From NCBI GenBank assembly GCA_963556255.1, contig OY744605.1:11773468-11837467 (forward strand): a stretch of 64,000 nt of DNA, read 5' to 3'. The notes beneath the pieces are model-generated. The model was not told the origin of the DNA, searched no databases, and was given only the letters and a program-made list of their open reading frames with translations. Every line of letters starts with the position of its first letter. The stretch's first letter is position 1. Source of the stretch: Allolobophora icterica. Lineage: Eukaryota; Annelida; Clitellata; Crassiclitellata; Lumbricidae. This document shows, piece after piece, positions 44,654 through 54,762 of the stretch. Both the position numbers and the translations under genes were made by a program.

Positions 44654-47600
44654 ATGCGGGCGAGTGTTCGCAGAGTGTCGTCTGAGCGCCTTGGGGTGTA
44701 TCTTGTGAGGGCGGGAGGGGACGAAGATGATGTTGTGTCATGGGATCGAAATCAATTAATGGAAGAATGGGCCATGGAGATTGGAAAAGAGGAAGAGGAA
44801 TTTAAGGGTAGTCCAATATCTCCAACAGGAGTGGATTACGAGCTGCAGAAGCGCCGTCTGGAGTTCGAAATCCGTAAATATGAAGAACAAAAGAAAGAAC
44901 AAAGGGAGAAGGAAGAAAGAGAAAGGGAGGAACGGAAGGAGAAGGAAGAAAGAGAAAGGGAGGAACGGAAGGAGAAGGAAGAAAGAGAAAGGGAGGAACG
45001 GAAGGAGAAGGAAGAAAGAGAGAGGGAGGAACGGAAGGAGAAGGAAGAAAGGGAGGAAAAGAGGAGAGAGGAAGAAAAGAAGGAACGGAAAGAGAAAGAA
45101 GAAAGAGAAAAGAAGGAACTGAAAGAGAAAGAAGAAAGGGAGAGGAAGGAAAAGCAGGAAGAACGAAATGTTAGAGATTCTTTAGCAAGTCGTACTAAGC
45201 GTTATAGTGATGCCCTCAAGAATATTCTTTGGAAATTTCCTTCCGACCCTATAGAAATTCCAGGTTTCTTTGATCACTTGGATGGTTTGTTTAATGTGTA
45301 TGAGGTGGATGAAGATGTTAGAACAAAATTATTGCTAGCCATTTTAAGTGAAAGAGCTAAGGCATTAACCATGCGCCTTACTGAGGCACAGCTCCATGAC
45401 TACAAATTCCTGAAGGAGTTTTTGCTACGGGAGTTTAAGATAAGCCCTTCAAATCTTAGAGCCCGACTTTGGTCGTTGCACAAAGCATCGGACGAATCAT
45501 TTACGATCTATTCATCCAAATTGCGTGTGGCTCTTATGTATTATTTGAAAAGTAGAAAGATAACTGATGAGTTTGATAAACTTGTAAGTTTATTGGTTGC
45601 GGATCGGCTTAAGGAGTCCTTGTCGAAGGCTTGTTTAGATTATATCTTGGCCCAAGAAAAAGAGGAGTGGTTGAGCTGTGAAGACATAGCTAATGCGGCT
45701 GACATTTATGTAGCGTCGCATGATGGTGGGAATGACTTAGTATGCCGTAGTCATCCGACACCGAAGTATAACAATTGGACGAGAGGTCAACCACATGTTC
45801 AAGTCAATAACCAGACAGCTCAACCCAAGTCTCCCAAACCGGAAATAAGGGGTGAAGCCAAGATAGGTGCGAGGGTGTCTCAGGAGGAGGCCAAGGTAAA
45901 GGGTCTCTGTTTCCTATGTCATCAGAAGGGTCATAGGGCAAGGGAGTGCCAGACCAAACCAAGTTCTAAAAAGGTGAGTACTTGTATATCTGGGAACCCA
46001 ACTGAAGAAGTGACCGACTTATTTGTTGAGAAGGTCAACGTGTTGCATGAGATACCTGAACAGGTAAAGCAAGGGAATTTATTGGATAATTCTAAACCAA
46101 TAGGGTTGGAAACTGCTGTAAGGGTATACGAGAATAGTATTGATGGATTACACGAGAGGTCGTATATCAATGTACAGATTGAAGATCTCCCTTCTCAGCC
46201 AGCATTATCTGATTCAGGAGCAGAAATTTGTTGTATTGATAAGAAATTAATTGAGTCACTAAACTTACCCGTGATTAAACGGATTAATATAATTGGTTTT
46301 CAGGGAGAAGGATGTAAGGCAGATGTAGTATACCTACAAATGAAATTAGCTAATTCAATGGAAGGAACGACGAACATTGCGCCATCTTTGTGCGTCATGT
46401 TCGCTGCAGTCCCTGAACTAAATGAACGGGTTATTCTGACACCCCATGTTGTGGACCTATTAAGGGATAGTTCGCAATATGTAGTGATGGTAGCTGGCGT
46501 AGATCGATGTGTACAAATAAATAAAGGGGCAGAAGAAGATAACTTAGAAGTTAATATCGAGAAAAGTAACAGCAACGAATCCTTGCCGTCAGAAGTGAAT
46601 GAATATTCTCAGGAGCAACTAGTTGATGATTCAGATAATTTTCTTGATGTTGAGTCAACAGAGTTCAAGTCTGATGAGGGAGTAGCGAATAATGATACTT
46701 TATTGCGTGAGCAACAGAATTGTCACAATCTTATATCTTGCTGGCAACAAGCGAGACAGAATAAAAATAATTTCTTTATAGATAATAACCTCCTGTACCA
46801 CAAAGGGGAAATTATGGGACATAAGGTTAATCAATTATGTTTACCGGAAGATAGAATCGAGGTTGTCTTGCGAGTAGCACACGATGCCCCATGTGCTGGG
46901 CACATGGCTTTTAAGGCAACGAGAGCCAGGATCAAATTAAACTTTTGGTTTCCAAGAATGGATGAGAGGATTCGCGAATATTGTGCGTCTTGTCAAATTT
47001 GTCAACTAAGAACTCCAGTTAAAGTGGCAGATCGAGTCCCGATCACTCCTATTCCGAGGGCGGATGAACTCTGTTTTAACCATCTAAATATGGATTGTAT
47101 TGGCCCTATGGTAGTGACTGGAGAATCCAACAAATCGAAACCCCAGTACAATTATGCTCTGGTTCTGGTGGACAAATTTTCTCGTTGGCCGATGGCGTAT
47201 CCTCTTAGATCGCTGAATGCAAAGGGAGTTTGTGAAGCTCTGTTGCAAGTTTTTACAACTTTTTCTATTCCAAGGATCATCAGTTCTGATTGTGGTACCA
47301 ACTTTACCAGTCGTTTGACGAAAGAATTCTTGCGGCGAATGGGTTGTAGTCCCAGATTTAATACCCCTGGACATCCTGAGGCAGCTGGATTGGTTGAAAG
47401 ATGCAACCAAAGCTTGAAAACCATGATCTTTAAGCTTGCTCAATCTGATCCTCGTGGATGGCACCAATTGTTACCGTTTGTTCTGTGGAGCCTTAGAGAA
47501 AAACCTTCAGGCACGACTCATATTTCGCCATTCACTATGGTTTATGGAACTCTTCCTCGGGGTCCACTTAGTGTGTTGAAGGAATCGTGGGCTGGCGAAC

Positions 47601-49462
47601 GAAAAGTACCTCTTAACTTAGGTAAATCACCCGAAGAGTATCTCCAATCACTGAAGGAAAACCTCGAATTCGCGAAAGTTTATGCAGATTACTATAGTGA
47701 TATAGAAACCAAGCGGTATGCAGATTATTATAACTTGCGTAGTACTGACAGAAAATACGAAGTTGGAGATAAAGTAGCAGTATTAGCACCAGATTTTGGT
47801 AGTTCTAAATTTTATAGTCGATGGCAAGGACCTGCTACCGTAGTCAAGGTTAAATCCCCATATTCTTATATAGTAGAAATAGAGGGAAAACAAAGACATT
47901 TACACGCAAATAAGATCAAGCGATACCATGAACGACTCGAACAAGCGATGATCAATAGCTGTTCAGTAATTGTTGATCAAGATGAAGAATTTGGTATAGT
48001 AGAGGTTGTAGATCAGGAAGAACGTGAACAAATAAGCCCGAGTAAGCGAATTGATCCTCTGATTATAGCGCATCTTTCGCAAGAGGAACAGAAGCAACTT
48101 TTTGAAGTTTTGGATCGGCACACGGCAGTATTTGTGGATAAACCTGGGTATTGTCCAGTATTAGAACATGAAATTAAGATAACTCATGATTTCACTCCTA
48201 AGCGTTTAAGGGCATATAAAGTACCTGAGCTACTTAAACCTGAAGTACAACGCCAGATAGAAGAAATGTTGGCATTAGACATCATTCGACCATCGAAAAG
48301 TGAAATGGCCAGTCCGGTAGTTTGCGTTTTAAAGGGACCCAAAGGTCAAAATGGCGTTCGATTGGCAATTGATTATCGCCATGTTAACAAATATTCTCTA
48401 GGTGATTGTTACCCGACCCCAGACATTGCTGACATCTTACAAAAGGTGGGACGGGCAAAGTTTATTAGTGTTTTCGACGCGAAATCGGGGTATTGGCAAA
48501 TTCCAGTTCGGAAAGAACATCGATGGCTTACGGCATTCGTATGTGATGCAGGACTTTTTGAGTTCACAAGAATGCCGTTTGGACTCAAGTCCGCTAGCAA
48601 TACCTTTATTCGTGCTATGACCCAAGTTTTACATCCAGTGCGAAGTTTTACCGAACCATTCGTCGATGATATGGCAGTGGTTTCAATGAATTGGAATGAC
48701 CATTTAGAACATCTAGAGAAATTCTTGCAAACTATTGAGGAAGCAGGACTCACTTTGAATTTAAGAAAATGTAATTTTGCACAAAACAAAATAAAGTTTG
48801 TTGGCCATATAGTAGGGTCAGGTTGTATTGAACCTGATCCAGGTAAGATCGCTACGATCAATGATATCCATCCTCCAACAACAAAGAAAGAAGTTAGAAA
48901 GGTTATGGGTTTTTTCAGTTACTTTCGAAATTTTATACCTGCTTTAGCTGAAAAAGCACGGGTAATAATTGATTTGACACGAGATAACATACCTACGAAG
49001 GTGCCTTGGGAGCAAAAGCATCAAGAAGCACTAGATAAGTTAAAGGATGATCTCAGTAAAGCTACACAGTTGCATACCATTGATTTCACTAAGGAATTTG
49101 GTTTAAGTGTTGACGCAAGTGCCACCGCGGTCGGGTGTTGCTTGTTTCAGTGGACCGAAGAAGGTCAAGAAAAACCAATTGCTTTTGCTAGTCTTAAACT
49201 TACAGATACACAGATGCATTGGTCTACAATTGAGAGAGAGGCTTTCGCAGTAATTTGGGCACTTAAACGATTCAAGTCATGGATATTCTTATCAAAGATA
49301 ATCATTTATTCAGATCATAATCCTTTGTCTTATCTCACAGATGCAAGCCCTAAGAGTGCGAAACTGACTCGTTGGGCGTTAGCATTGCAAGAGTTTAACG
49401 TGGACTTTCGATATCGTCCTGGACGTCAGAACACGGTGGCTGATTTCCTCTCTCGGTTGTGA
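44654..49462 (+). CDS. Gag-Pol polyprotein of Gmr1-like retrotransposon, 1602 aa
   Basis: The first ATG after the in-frame TGA is 44654; the frame is open upstream to 44633 but starts there with GTG. In order: a charged coiled coil of about 90 residues built on 11-residue repeats; a Gag region; CCHC knuckle CFLCHQKGHRARECQ at 419; aspartic protease DSGAE at 520; integrase HHCC finger from His743 to Cys780; integrase catalytic Asp814, Asp879 and Glu915 (D-35-E spacing); a GPY/F-like tail; RT with DYRHVNKYSLGDCYPTP, FDAKSGYWQIP and FVDD (Asp1338); RNase H with SVDASA (Asp1487) and YSDHNPL. All key catalytic residues are present. Gag and Pol share one frame with no stop or frameshift. The integrase-first order is unlike standard gypsy elements. 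No envelope ORF follows. Confidence 0.93.
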   Translation: MRASVRRVSSERLGVYLVRAGGDEDDVVSWDRNQLMEEWAMEIGKEEEEFKGSPISPTGVDYELQKRRLEFEIRKYEEQKKEQREKEEREREERKEKEEREREERKEKEEREREERKEKEEREREERKEKEEREEKRREEEKKERKEKEEREKKELKEKEERERKEKQEERNVRDSLASRTKRYSDALKNILWKFPSDPIEIPGFFDHLDGLFNVYEVDEDVRTKLLLAILSERAKALTMRLTEAQLHDYKFLKEFLLREFKISPSNLRARLWSLHKASDESFTIYSSKLRVALMYYLKSRKITDEFDKLVSLLVADRLKESLSKACLDYILAQEKEEWLSCEDIANAADIYVASHDGGNDLVCRSHPTPKYNNWTRGQPHVQVNNQTAQPKSPKPEIRGEAKIGARVSQEEAKVKGLCFLCHQKGHRARECQTKPSSKKVSTCISGNPTEEVTDLFVEKVNVLHEIPEQVKQGNLLDNSKPIGLETAVRVYENSIDGLHERSYINVQIEDLPSQPALSDSGAEICCIDKKLIESLNLPVIKRINIIGFQGEGCKADVVYLQMKLANSMEGTTNIAPSLCVMFAAVPELNERVILTPHVVDLLRDSSQYVVMVAGVDRCVQINKGAEEDNLEVNIEKSNSNESLPSEVNEYSQEQLVDDSDNFLDVESTEFKSDEGVANNDTLLREQQNCHNLISCWQQARQNKNNFFIDNNLLYHKGEIMGHKVNQLCLPEDRIEVVLRVAHDAPCAGHMAFKATRARIKLNFWFPRMDERIREYCASCQICQLRTPVKVADRVPITPIPRADELCFNHLNMDCIGPMVVTGESNKSKPQYNYALVLVDKFSRWPMAYPLRSLNAKGVCEALLQVFTTFSIPRIISSDCGTNFTSRLTKEFLRRMGCSPRFNTPGHPEAAGLVERCNQSLKTMIFKLAQSDPRGWHQLLPFVLWSLREKPSGTTHISPFTMVYGTLPRGPLSVLKESWAGERKVPLNLGKSPEEYLQSLKENLEFAKVYADYYSDIETKRYADYYNLRSTDRKYEVGDKVAVLAPDFGSSKFYSRWQGPATVVKVKSPYSYIVEIEGKQRHLHANKIKRYHERLEQAMINSCSVIVDQDEEFGIVEVVDQEEREQISPSKRIDPLIIAHLSQEEQKQLFEVLDRHTAVFVDKPGYCPVLEHEIKITHDFTPKRLRAYKVPELLKPEVQRQIEEMLALDIIRPSKSEMASPVVCVLKGPKGQNGVRLAIDYRHVNKYSLGDCYPTPDIADILQKVGRAKFISVFDAKSGYWQIPVRKEHRWLTAFVCDAGLFEFTRMPFGLKSASNTFIRAMTQVLHPVRSFTEPFVDDMAVVSMNWNDHLEHLEKFLQTIEEAGLTLNLRKCNFAQNKIKFVGHIVGSGCIEPDPGKIATINDIHPPTTKKEVRKVMGFFSYFRNFIPALAEKARVIIDLTRDNIPTKVPWEQKHQEALDKLKDDLSKATQLHTIDFTKEFGLSVDASATAVGCCLFQWTEEGQEKPIAFASLKLTDTQMHWSTIEREAFAVIWALKRFKSWIFLSKIIIYSDHNPLSYLTDASPKSAKLTRWALALQEFNVDFRYRPGRQNTVADFLSRL
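44905..45060 (+). repeat. 33-bp in-frame tandem repeat in gag
   Basis: Units of about GAGGAACGGAAGGAGAAGGA plus AGAAAGAGAAAGG repeat four to five times and encode EKEEREREERK. Confidence 0.85.
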
Positions 49463-49643
49463 CTCGGATGGTGAAGGGGGGAAATGGCCCGACACACAAG
49501 GATCGAGCCCGCAAATTGTGTGGATAAGTTGACTAACTGATGTGTTTTGTTTTGGTTGTATATGCTGTATCGAGATGGAGTCTGGAGGCCCGGCTTGATC
49601 GTGATGACCCGTTCGGGATGGTGCTGAAGACGTGTCATCATCT

Positions 49644-49657
49644 GAGGGCGGAGGGAA
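49644..49657 (+). promoter_or_regulatory. Polypurine tract
   Basis: GAGGGCGGAGGGAA lies directly before the 3' LTR. Another purine-rich run lies near 49470. Confidence 0.7.
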
Positions 49658-50089
49658 TGTCGTGGTCTACGCGGGTGCATGCATCAAGGGAAGAAAACCG
49701 ACGCGTCAACAAGCTTGTTTACAACGCACGGAAATTTCTGCAGCAAGCTGTCAACATTAATTCGGTGCATGCAACAAGGATATACGTGTTCAGTAGGACT
49801 TTCCAGGGAAAAGTACAGTGACGTCACAGAACGTTCTGGAATCCGGGAGAACTCTATATAAGATAGACCTGATGTACATTGGGGGCCTTTTGACGAAGAT
49901 TTGTAAATGTTGAAACATTGATCGTATGACGTTCAATCGAGACCAGCCAACCTGTGTGCTGTCTACGATTGTGATATTTGATAGACGAGTTGACTTACTC
50001 TACACTTAATCGACTTTATTTTTAATTAAAGATCTTTTAATAGTTCCTTCGTTGGTTCGTCGTTGCGATCGAAGGAGTCGACCGCGACA
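49658..50089 (+). repeat. 3' LTR
   Basis: 432 bp, matching 43675-44106 throughout as read by eye. Confidence 0.95.
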
Positions 50090-51572
50090 AACACATATAC
50101 AAGAGTACAACTAATACAACGATCCGAGCAATCTTAACTACTCTTAACTAACCCTACACCACCCCCGAGGCCGTGCTGCAATTCGTCCGGCTCCCCACGC
50201 CCCACGCGCACCCACCGGGAGGAGAATTCATTAATACGCTCATGCTGGGGTTTCCGTAAGTAATTCCTCAGTCACGTCCAGACGCTTTCGTATCAATTAA
50301 GAAGTCTCTGAAGCTTTTTTTGAATGCTTAGTAGGTATCAGAAAGGCGGATCGCCAAGGGGATTGTCATCCATAATTTCGGGCCGGAAGACTTTATACAG
50401 AACTCGCGTAGGTTAGTACGCGCCCTGCATGCCTGGTCGATACATGTCGGCATTTCTCGTAGCGTAAGAGTGGACCTGCGAACCTAGAGTAAAATACCCT
50501 TCGAAGGACACTGGGAGTAGTTTATTTTCGTATTGATAAAGGAATTTTCCTGTTTGGAGGGCTCTGATTTGGTCAATCTTTAATTGTCTGAGATCTTCAT
50601 ATAGGCCTATGGGATCAGTGTGTGCACATCTTTTAGCTCCTGCAATTACCCTAATAGCCTTCTTTTGTAGCAAGACCAATTTTTGTAATCTTGAGTCGTA
50701 ATTCGATTCCCATATTAGATTACAGTAGGCCTACGTAAAATAGGGATAGACTAAAGTATAATATAATTGTAGTCTTATATTTTTGGGTAGCAAGTAGGAT
50801 ATTCTATTTAGTATTCCTATGTTTTTAGCTATTTTCTGTGCTATATAGTCGATTATGATTTTTCCAGGTGAGATGCTGGTCAACTAGCACTCCTAGGAAC
50901 TTTGTCGAGTCCACTTGAGTAATTGCCTCCCCCTCGAAATCCAGCTTAAGGTTCAAGGGTTGGGATTTTCTATGGGACTTAAATAGTATGAAATTTGTTT
51001 TGTCTAGATTTAGAGTTAAACCATTTGCAAGGAACCAATTACTGACTTTGCTTAATTCGTTATTGATGGTTTCCTTAAGAGCTGTCCATGATCCATTAGA
51101 GGCAAAGATGTAATTGTGATCAGCGAAGAGTATAAAATATAGGGTACTGGATACCTTTGCTAGATCATTTATGTAGAGAAGGAATAAAAGGGGCCCGAGG
51201 TTCGAGCCCTGTGGGACTCCATAGCTGATGCTTCCCACCTCGGATAATGTCCCGTTACAGAGAGCTCTTTGCATGCGTTTATCAAAATAGCTACGAAACC
51301 ATTTCAGCTGCGTTCCCCTTATTCCATAATTTTGAAGTTTTTTTAGTAGAATTGCATGGTCGACCGTGTCGAAGGCCTTTGCCAGGTCTATGAATATTCC
51401 CACTGAATATTCATTATTGTCTATAGCTCTTGATATTCGGTCTTCCATGTCAAGCAAAGCCATGTATGTTGAATGTCCTTGTTGGAAGCCATGCTGTGAA
51501 TGATGTATTAGTTTGATCTTTTTTATATAGTTAGTGAGCCTATCATACATTATTTTTTCAAGATATTTGGAT

Positions 51573-52005
51573 ATACACTATTATGTCACAAAGCAACAGA
51601 ACAGACGTTGCTAAATATAGGCTGCGCTATTATGTCACAAAAAATGACGAAAGACGTTGCTAAATATACAATATTACGTCACAAAATAACAGATGAACAT
51701 CATGCTTCTCTGCCTTCTCCAAATATATGATTACTAATTATATTACCTCATAAAACTTAAGAACTTTTTCAACTTGCATACCCACCGTAGCCTGGCTCAA
51801 GCCTCAAGGTTCTCTGATCTGTTGGATTTCGACCTATAGCTTCTCCAGTTGATTATGATTGTTAACGATTTTTGAACAAAGCAACAAATGATAGAAGTAA
51901 CTAAATATAGGCTACGCTATTACGTCACAAACAATAGCGACAGACGTTTCTACATATATACTATTACGTCACAAAGCAACAAAACAGACGTTACTAAAAC
52001 CCTAG
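51573..52005. repeat. Minisatellite array continuation with unrelated interruptions
   Basis: ATACACTATTATGTCACAAAGC and similar units resume immediately after the LINE and again at 51880-51990. Confidence 0.75.
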
Positions 52006-52400
52006 TCACCTCCTCCATGACCTTCTACCTCTCGTTCTAAAGACCAGGTATGATTTGCACCCATATTCTCATAATTTGGTTCTCCCTAGGTGTTTGACTC
52101 CCTTACCCGACGAGGTTTCCTGGGTATACGATGCTGTACAGTTATAAGCTCTGTTGCTATTATTTCAGTTTTGATCTAACGTTATTATTACTGTTCTATT
52201 TTCTTTCATCTTTCTGTAATATTGTATGTAAAGCGCTGTGCGTTTGCTAGTGTTTATTAAAGAATATACTTACTTACTTCCTTACTTATTTAATTTCGAT
52301 TTTACTGTAAGGCTGATCGATGTCTTTCTTGGACAATGTGATAACGGTGCTAAAGTCACTGGATTGGATTAGATTAGACTGGATTCGATAAAACAACTAA
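52006..52400 (+). mobile_element. LINE 3'-tail fragments
   Basis: AAGCGCTGTGCGTTTGCTAG...AATATACTTACTTACTTCC (52235-52285) is mirrored at 26690-26760. A second tail, GATCGATGTCTTTCTTGGAC, with ATTGGATTAGATTAGA follows. Confidence 0.45.
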
Positions 52401-52404
52401 CCTA

Positions 52405-54036
52405 ATGACAGACGTTACTAAATATACACTATTGCGTCACATGGCAACTAATGATAGACGTTACCATATATACACTATTACGTCACAAAGCAACCAATGA
52501 CAGACGTTACCAAATATACACTATTACGTCACAAAGCAACCAATGGTATATGTTACTAAATATACACTATTACGTCACAAAGCAACCAATGATATATGTT
52601 ACTAAATATACACTATTACGTCACAAAGCAACCAATGATAGACGTTACCAAATATACACTATTACGTCACAAAGCAACCAATGATATATGTTACTAAATA
52701 TACACTATTACGTCACAAAGCAACCAATGATAGACGTTACCAAATATACACTATTACGTCACAAAGCAACCAATGGTATATGTTACTAAATATACACTAT
52801 TACGTCACAAAGCAACCAATGATATGTGTTACTAAATATACACTATTACGTCACAAAGCAACCAATGATAGACGTTACCAAATATACACTATTACGTCAC
52901 AAAGCAACCAATGATATATGTTACTAAATATACACTATTACGTCACAAAGCAACCAATGATATATGTTACTAAATATACACTATTACGTCACAAAGCAAC
53001 CAATGATAGACGTTACCAAATATACACTATTACGTCACAAAGCAACCAATGATATATGTTACTAAATATACACTATTGCGTCACAAAGCAACCAATGATA
53101 GACGTTACCAAATATACACTATTACGTCACAAAGCAACCAATGATATATGTTACTAAATATACACTATTACGTCACAAAGCAACCAATGATATATGTTAC
53201 TAAATATACACTATTACGTCACAAAGCAACCAATGATAGACGTTACCAAATATACACTATTACGTCACAAAGCAACCAATGATATATGTTACTAAATATA
53301 CACTATTACGTCACAAAGCAACCAATGATAGACGTTACCAAATATACACTATTACGTCACAAAGCAACCAATGGTATATGTTACTAAATATACACTATTA
53401 CGTCACAAAGCAACCAATGATATATGTTACTAAATATACACTATTACGTCACAAAGCAACCAATGATAGACGTTACCAAATATACACTATTACGTCACAA
53501 AGCAACCAATGATATATGTTACTAAATATACACTATTACGTCACAAAGCAACCAATGATATATGTTACTAAATATACACTATTACGTCACAAAGCAACCA
53601 ATGATAGACGTTACCAAATATACACTATTACGTCACAAAGCAACCAATGATATATGTTACTAAATATACACTATTGCGTCACAAAGCAACCAATGATAGA
53701 CGTTACCAAATATACACTATTACGTCACAAAGCAACCAATGATATATGTTACTAAATATACACTATTACGTCACAAAGCAACCAATGATATATGTTACTA
53801 AATATACACTATTACGTCACAAAGCAACCAATGATAGACGTTACCAAATATACACTATTACGTCACAAAGCAACCAATGATATATGTTACTAAATATACA
53901 CTATTACGTCACAAAGCAACCAATGATATATGTTACTAAATATACACTATTACGTCACAAAGCAACCAATGATATATGTTACTAAATATACACTATTACG
54001 TCACAAAGCAACCAATGACAGACGTTACTAAATATA
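52405..54036. repeat. Minisatellite array 2 (46-bp monomer, 598-bp higher-order repeat)
   Basis: About 35 copies of a unit such as CAACCAATGATATATGTTAC plus TAAATATACACTATTACGTC plus ACAAAG. Rare variants are spaced by exactly 598 bases: GGTATATG at 52775 and 53373, and TTGCGTCAC with GCG at 53078 and 53676. 598 equals 13 monomers. ORFs of 77 codons here arise because the variants lack stops in one frame. Confidence 0.95.
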
Positions 54037-54041
54037 TATTA

Positions 54042-54265
54042 CTAGCTGCAACCCGTAAAAAATCACGGTATATAAAACAATTATTATTGCAGTGATAACA
54101 ATTAAGCTTACTTCCCCGTTATATTATGACGTCATATTATATTCCTATAGCCGTCGTCAAGACAGCCGTCGCCAAGGCGGCAGTATAGTGACGTCACAAT
54201 AGTGTTTGTTACGGGACAGACAGACAGACAGACAGACAGACGTACATCGGTTATTATTATTATTG
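54042..54265 (-). mobile_element. Helitron-like 3' end, copy 2 (reverse)
   Basis: The minus strand ends in a decayed CCGTGATTTTT/ACGGG stem, then TTGCAGCTAG followed by T. The body matches copies 1 and 3, with a longer (GTCT)n. Inverted relative to copy 3. Confidence 0.6.
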
Positions 54266-54324
54266 ATTACGTCACAGAGCAACCAATGACAGATGTTACT
54301 AAATATAGGACAAACGCTATCAAA

Positions 54325-54533
54325 CAACATAATAACCGATGTACGTCTGTCTGTCTGTCCCGTAACAAACACTATTGTGACGTCACTATACTGCCGCCTT
54401 GGCGACGGCTGTCTTGACGACGGCTATAGGCCTATAATATGACGTCATAATATAACGGGGAAGTAAGCTTAATTATTATCACTGCAATAATTGTTTTATA
54501 TATATACCGTGATTTTTCACGGGTTACAGCTAG
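54325..54533 (+). mobile_element. Helitron-like 3' end, copy 3
   Basis: Hairpin CCGTGATTTTTCACGG, GTTACAG, CTAG, then T, as in copy 1. With copy 2 it forms a roughly 210-bp inverted repeat around one array monomer. Confidence 0.62.
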
Positions 54534-54660
54534 TTACATCATAAAACAATAGCGGCAGGCTTTACTAAATATAAACTGCTGCGTCACGAAGTAAGTAATG
54601 ACAGACCTTACTAATACAAACTATTACGACAGAAAAGAATCATTGACAACAGATGTTACT
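54534..54660. repeat. Degenerate end of the minisatellite array
   Basis: Diverged monomers with TTTACTAAATATAAACT and ACAGACCTTACTAATACA. Confidence 0.6.
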
Positions 54661-54762
54661 AATAATAATTTATTTCATTAAATAGGCCAATTAGTTTAAT
54701 TAAACAGTCATAAAGCTTTACAGGAATAATGATTATCGTGTATAAATAAGGACGGTAAGTGG

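Larger units (their letters stand above)
43675..50089 (+). mobile_element. Gmr1-like Ty3/gypsy LTR retrotransposon, apparently complete
   Basis: Two 432-bp LTRs bound the element, and the 5-bp duplication AACAC lies at 43670-43674 and 50090-50094. A tRNA-Leu-type primer site follows the 5' LTR, a purine tract precedes the 3' LTR, and a single uninterrupted gag-pol ORF lies between. Domain order is Gag, zinc knuckle, protease, integrase, reverse transcriptase, RNase H; integrase upstream of RT defines the Gmr1 group within Ty3/gypsy. It is inserted in a dead LINE. Open coding and matching LTRs point to a recent insertion. Confidence 0.93.
43326..51572 (-). pseudogene. 5'-truncated LINE (CR1/jockey-like), interrupted by the LTR element
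   Basis: The minus-strand RT begins at about 51570 (YLEKIMYDRL) and includes QHGFQQGHSTYMALL, IFIDLAKAFDTVDHAILL, SYGVPQGSNLGPLLFLLYIN and KFLGVLVDQHLTW, then thumb and C-terminal blocks (VLLQKKAIRVIAGAKR). The catalytic box reads FADH instead of the usual [YF]ADD, and frames shift near 50825 and 50680, so it is dead. The 3' end with an (ATTGA)n tail is at 43326-43669, beyond the LTR insertion. The endonuclease is absent. It sits in the minisatellite array. Confidence 0.75.

Noticed and set aside
46300..47467. Minus-strand ORFs inside the LTR element
   Set aside because: Shadows of the gag-pol frame; no promoter or homology.
49463..49657. Envelope gene downstream of pol
   Set aside because: Fewer than 200 bases separate the stop from the 3' LTR and no long ORF exists.
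52451..53512. Three near-identical 77-codon ORFs resembling a gene family
   Set aside because: They are frames through the 46-bp minisatellite and recur because of its 598-bp period.
42108..54036. Minisatellite as the internal core of a Helitron-like element
   Set aside because: Array monomers occur on both sides of the Helitron-like ends at 54042-54533, so insertion of the elements into the array fits better; not excluded.
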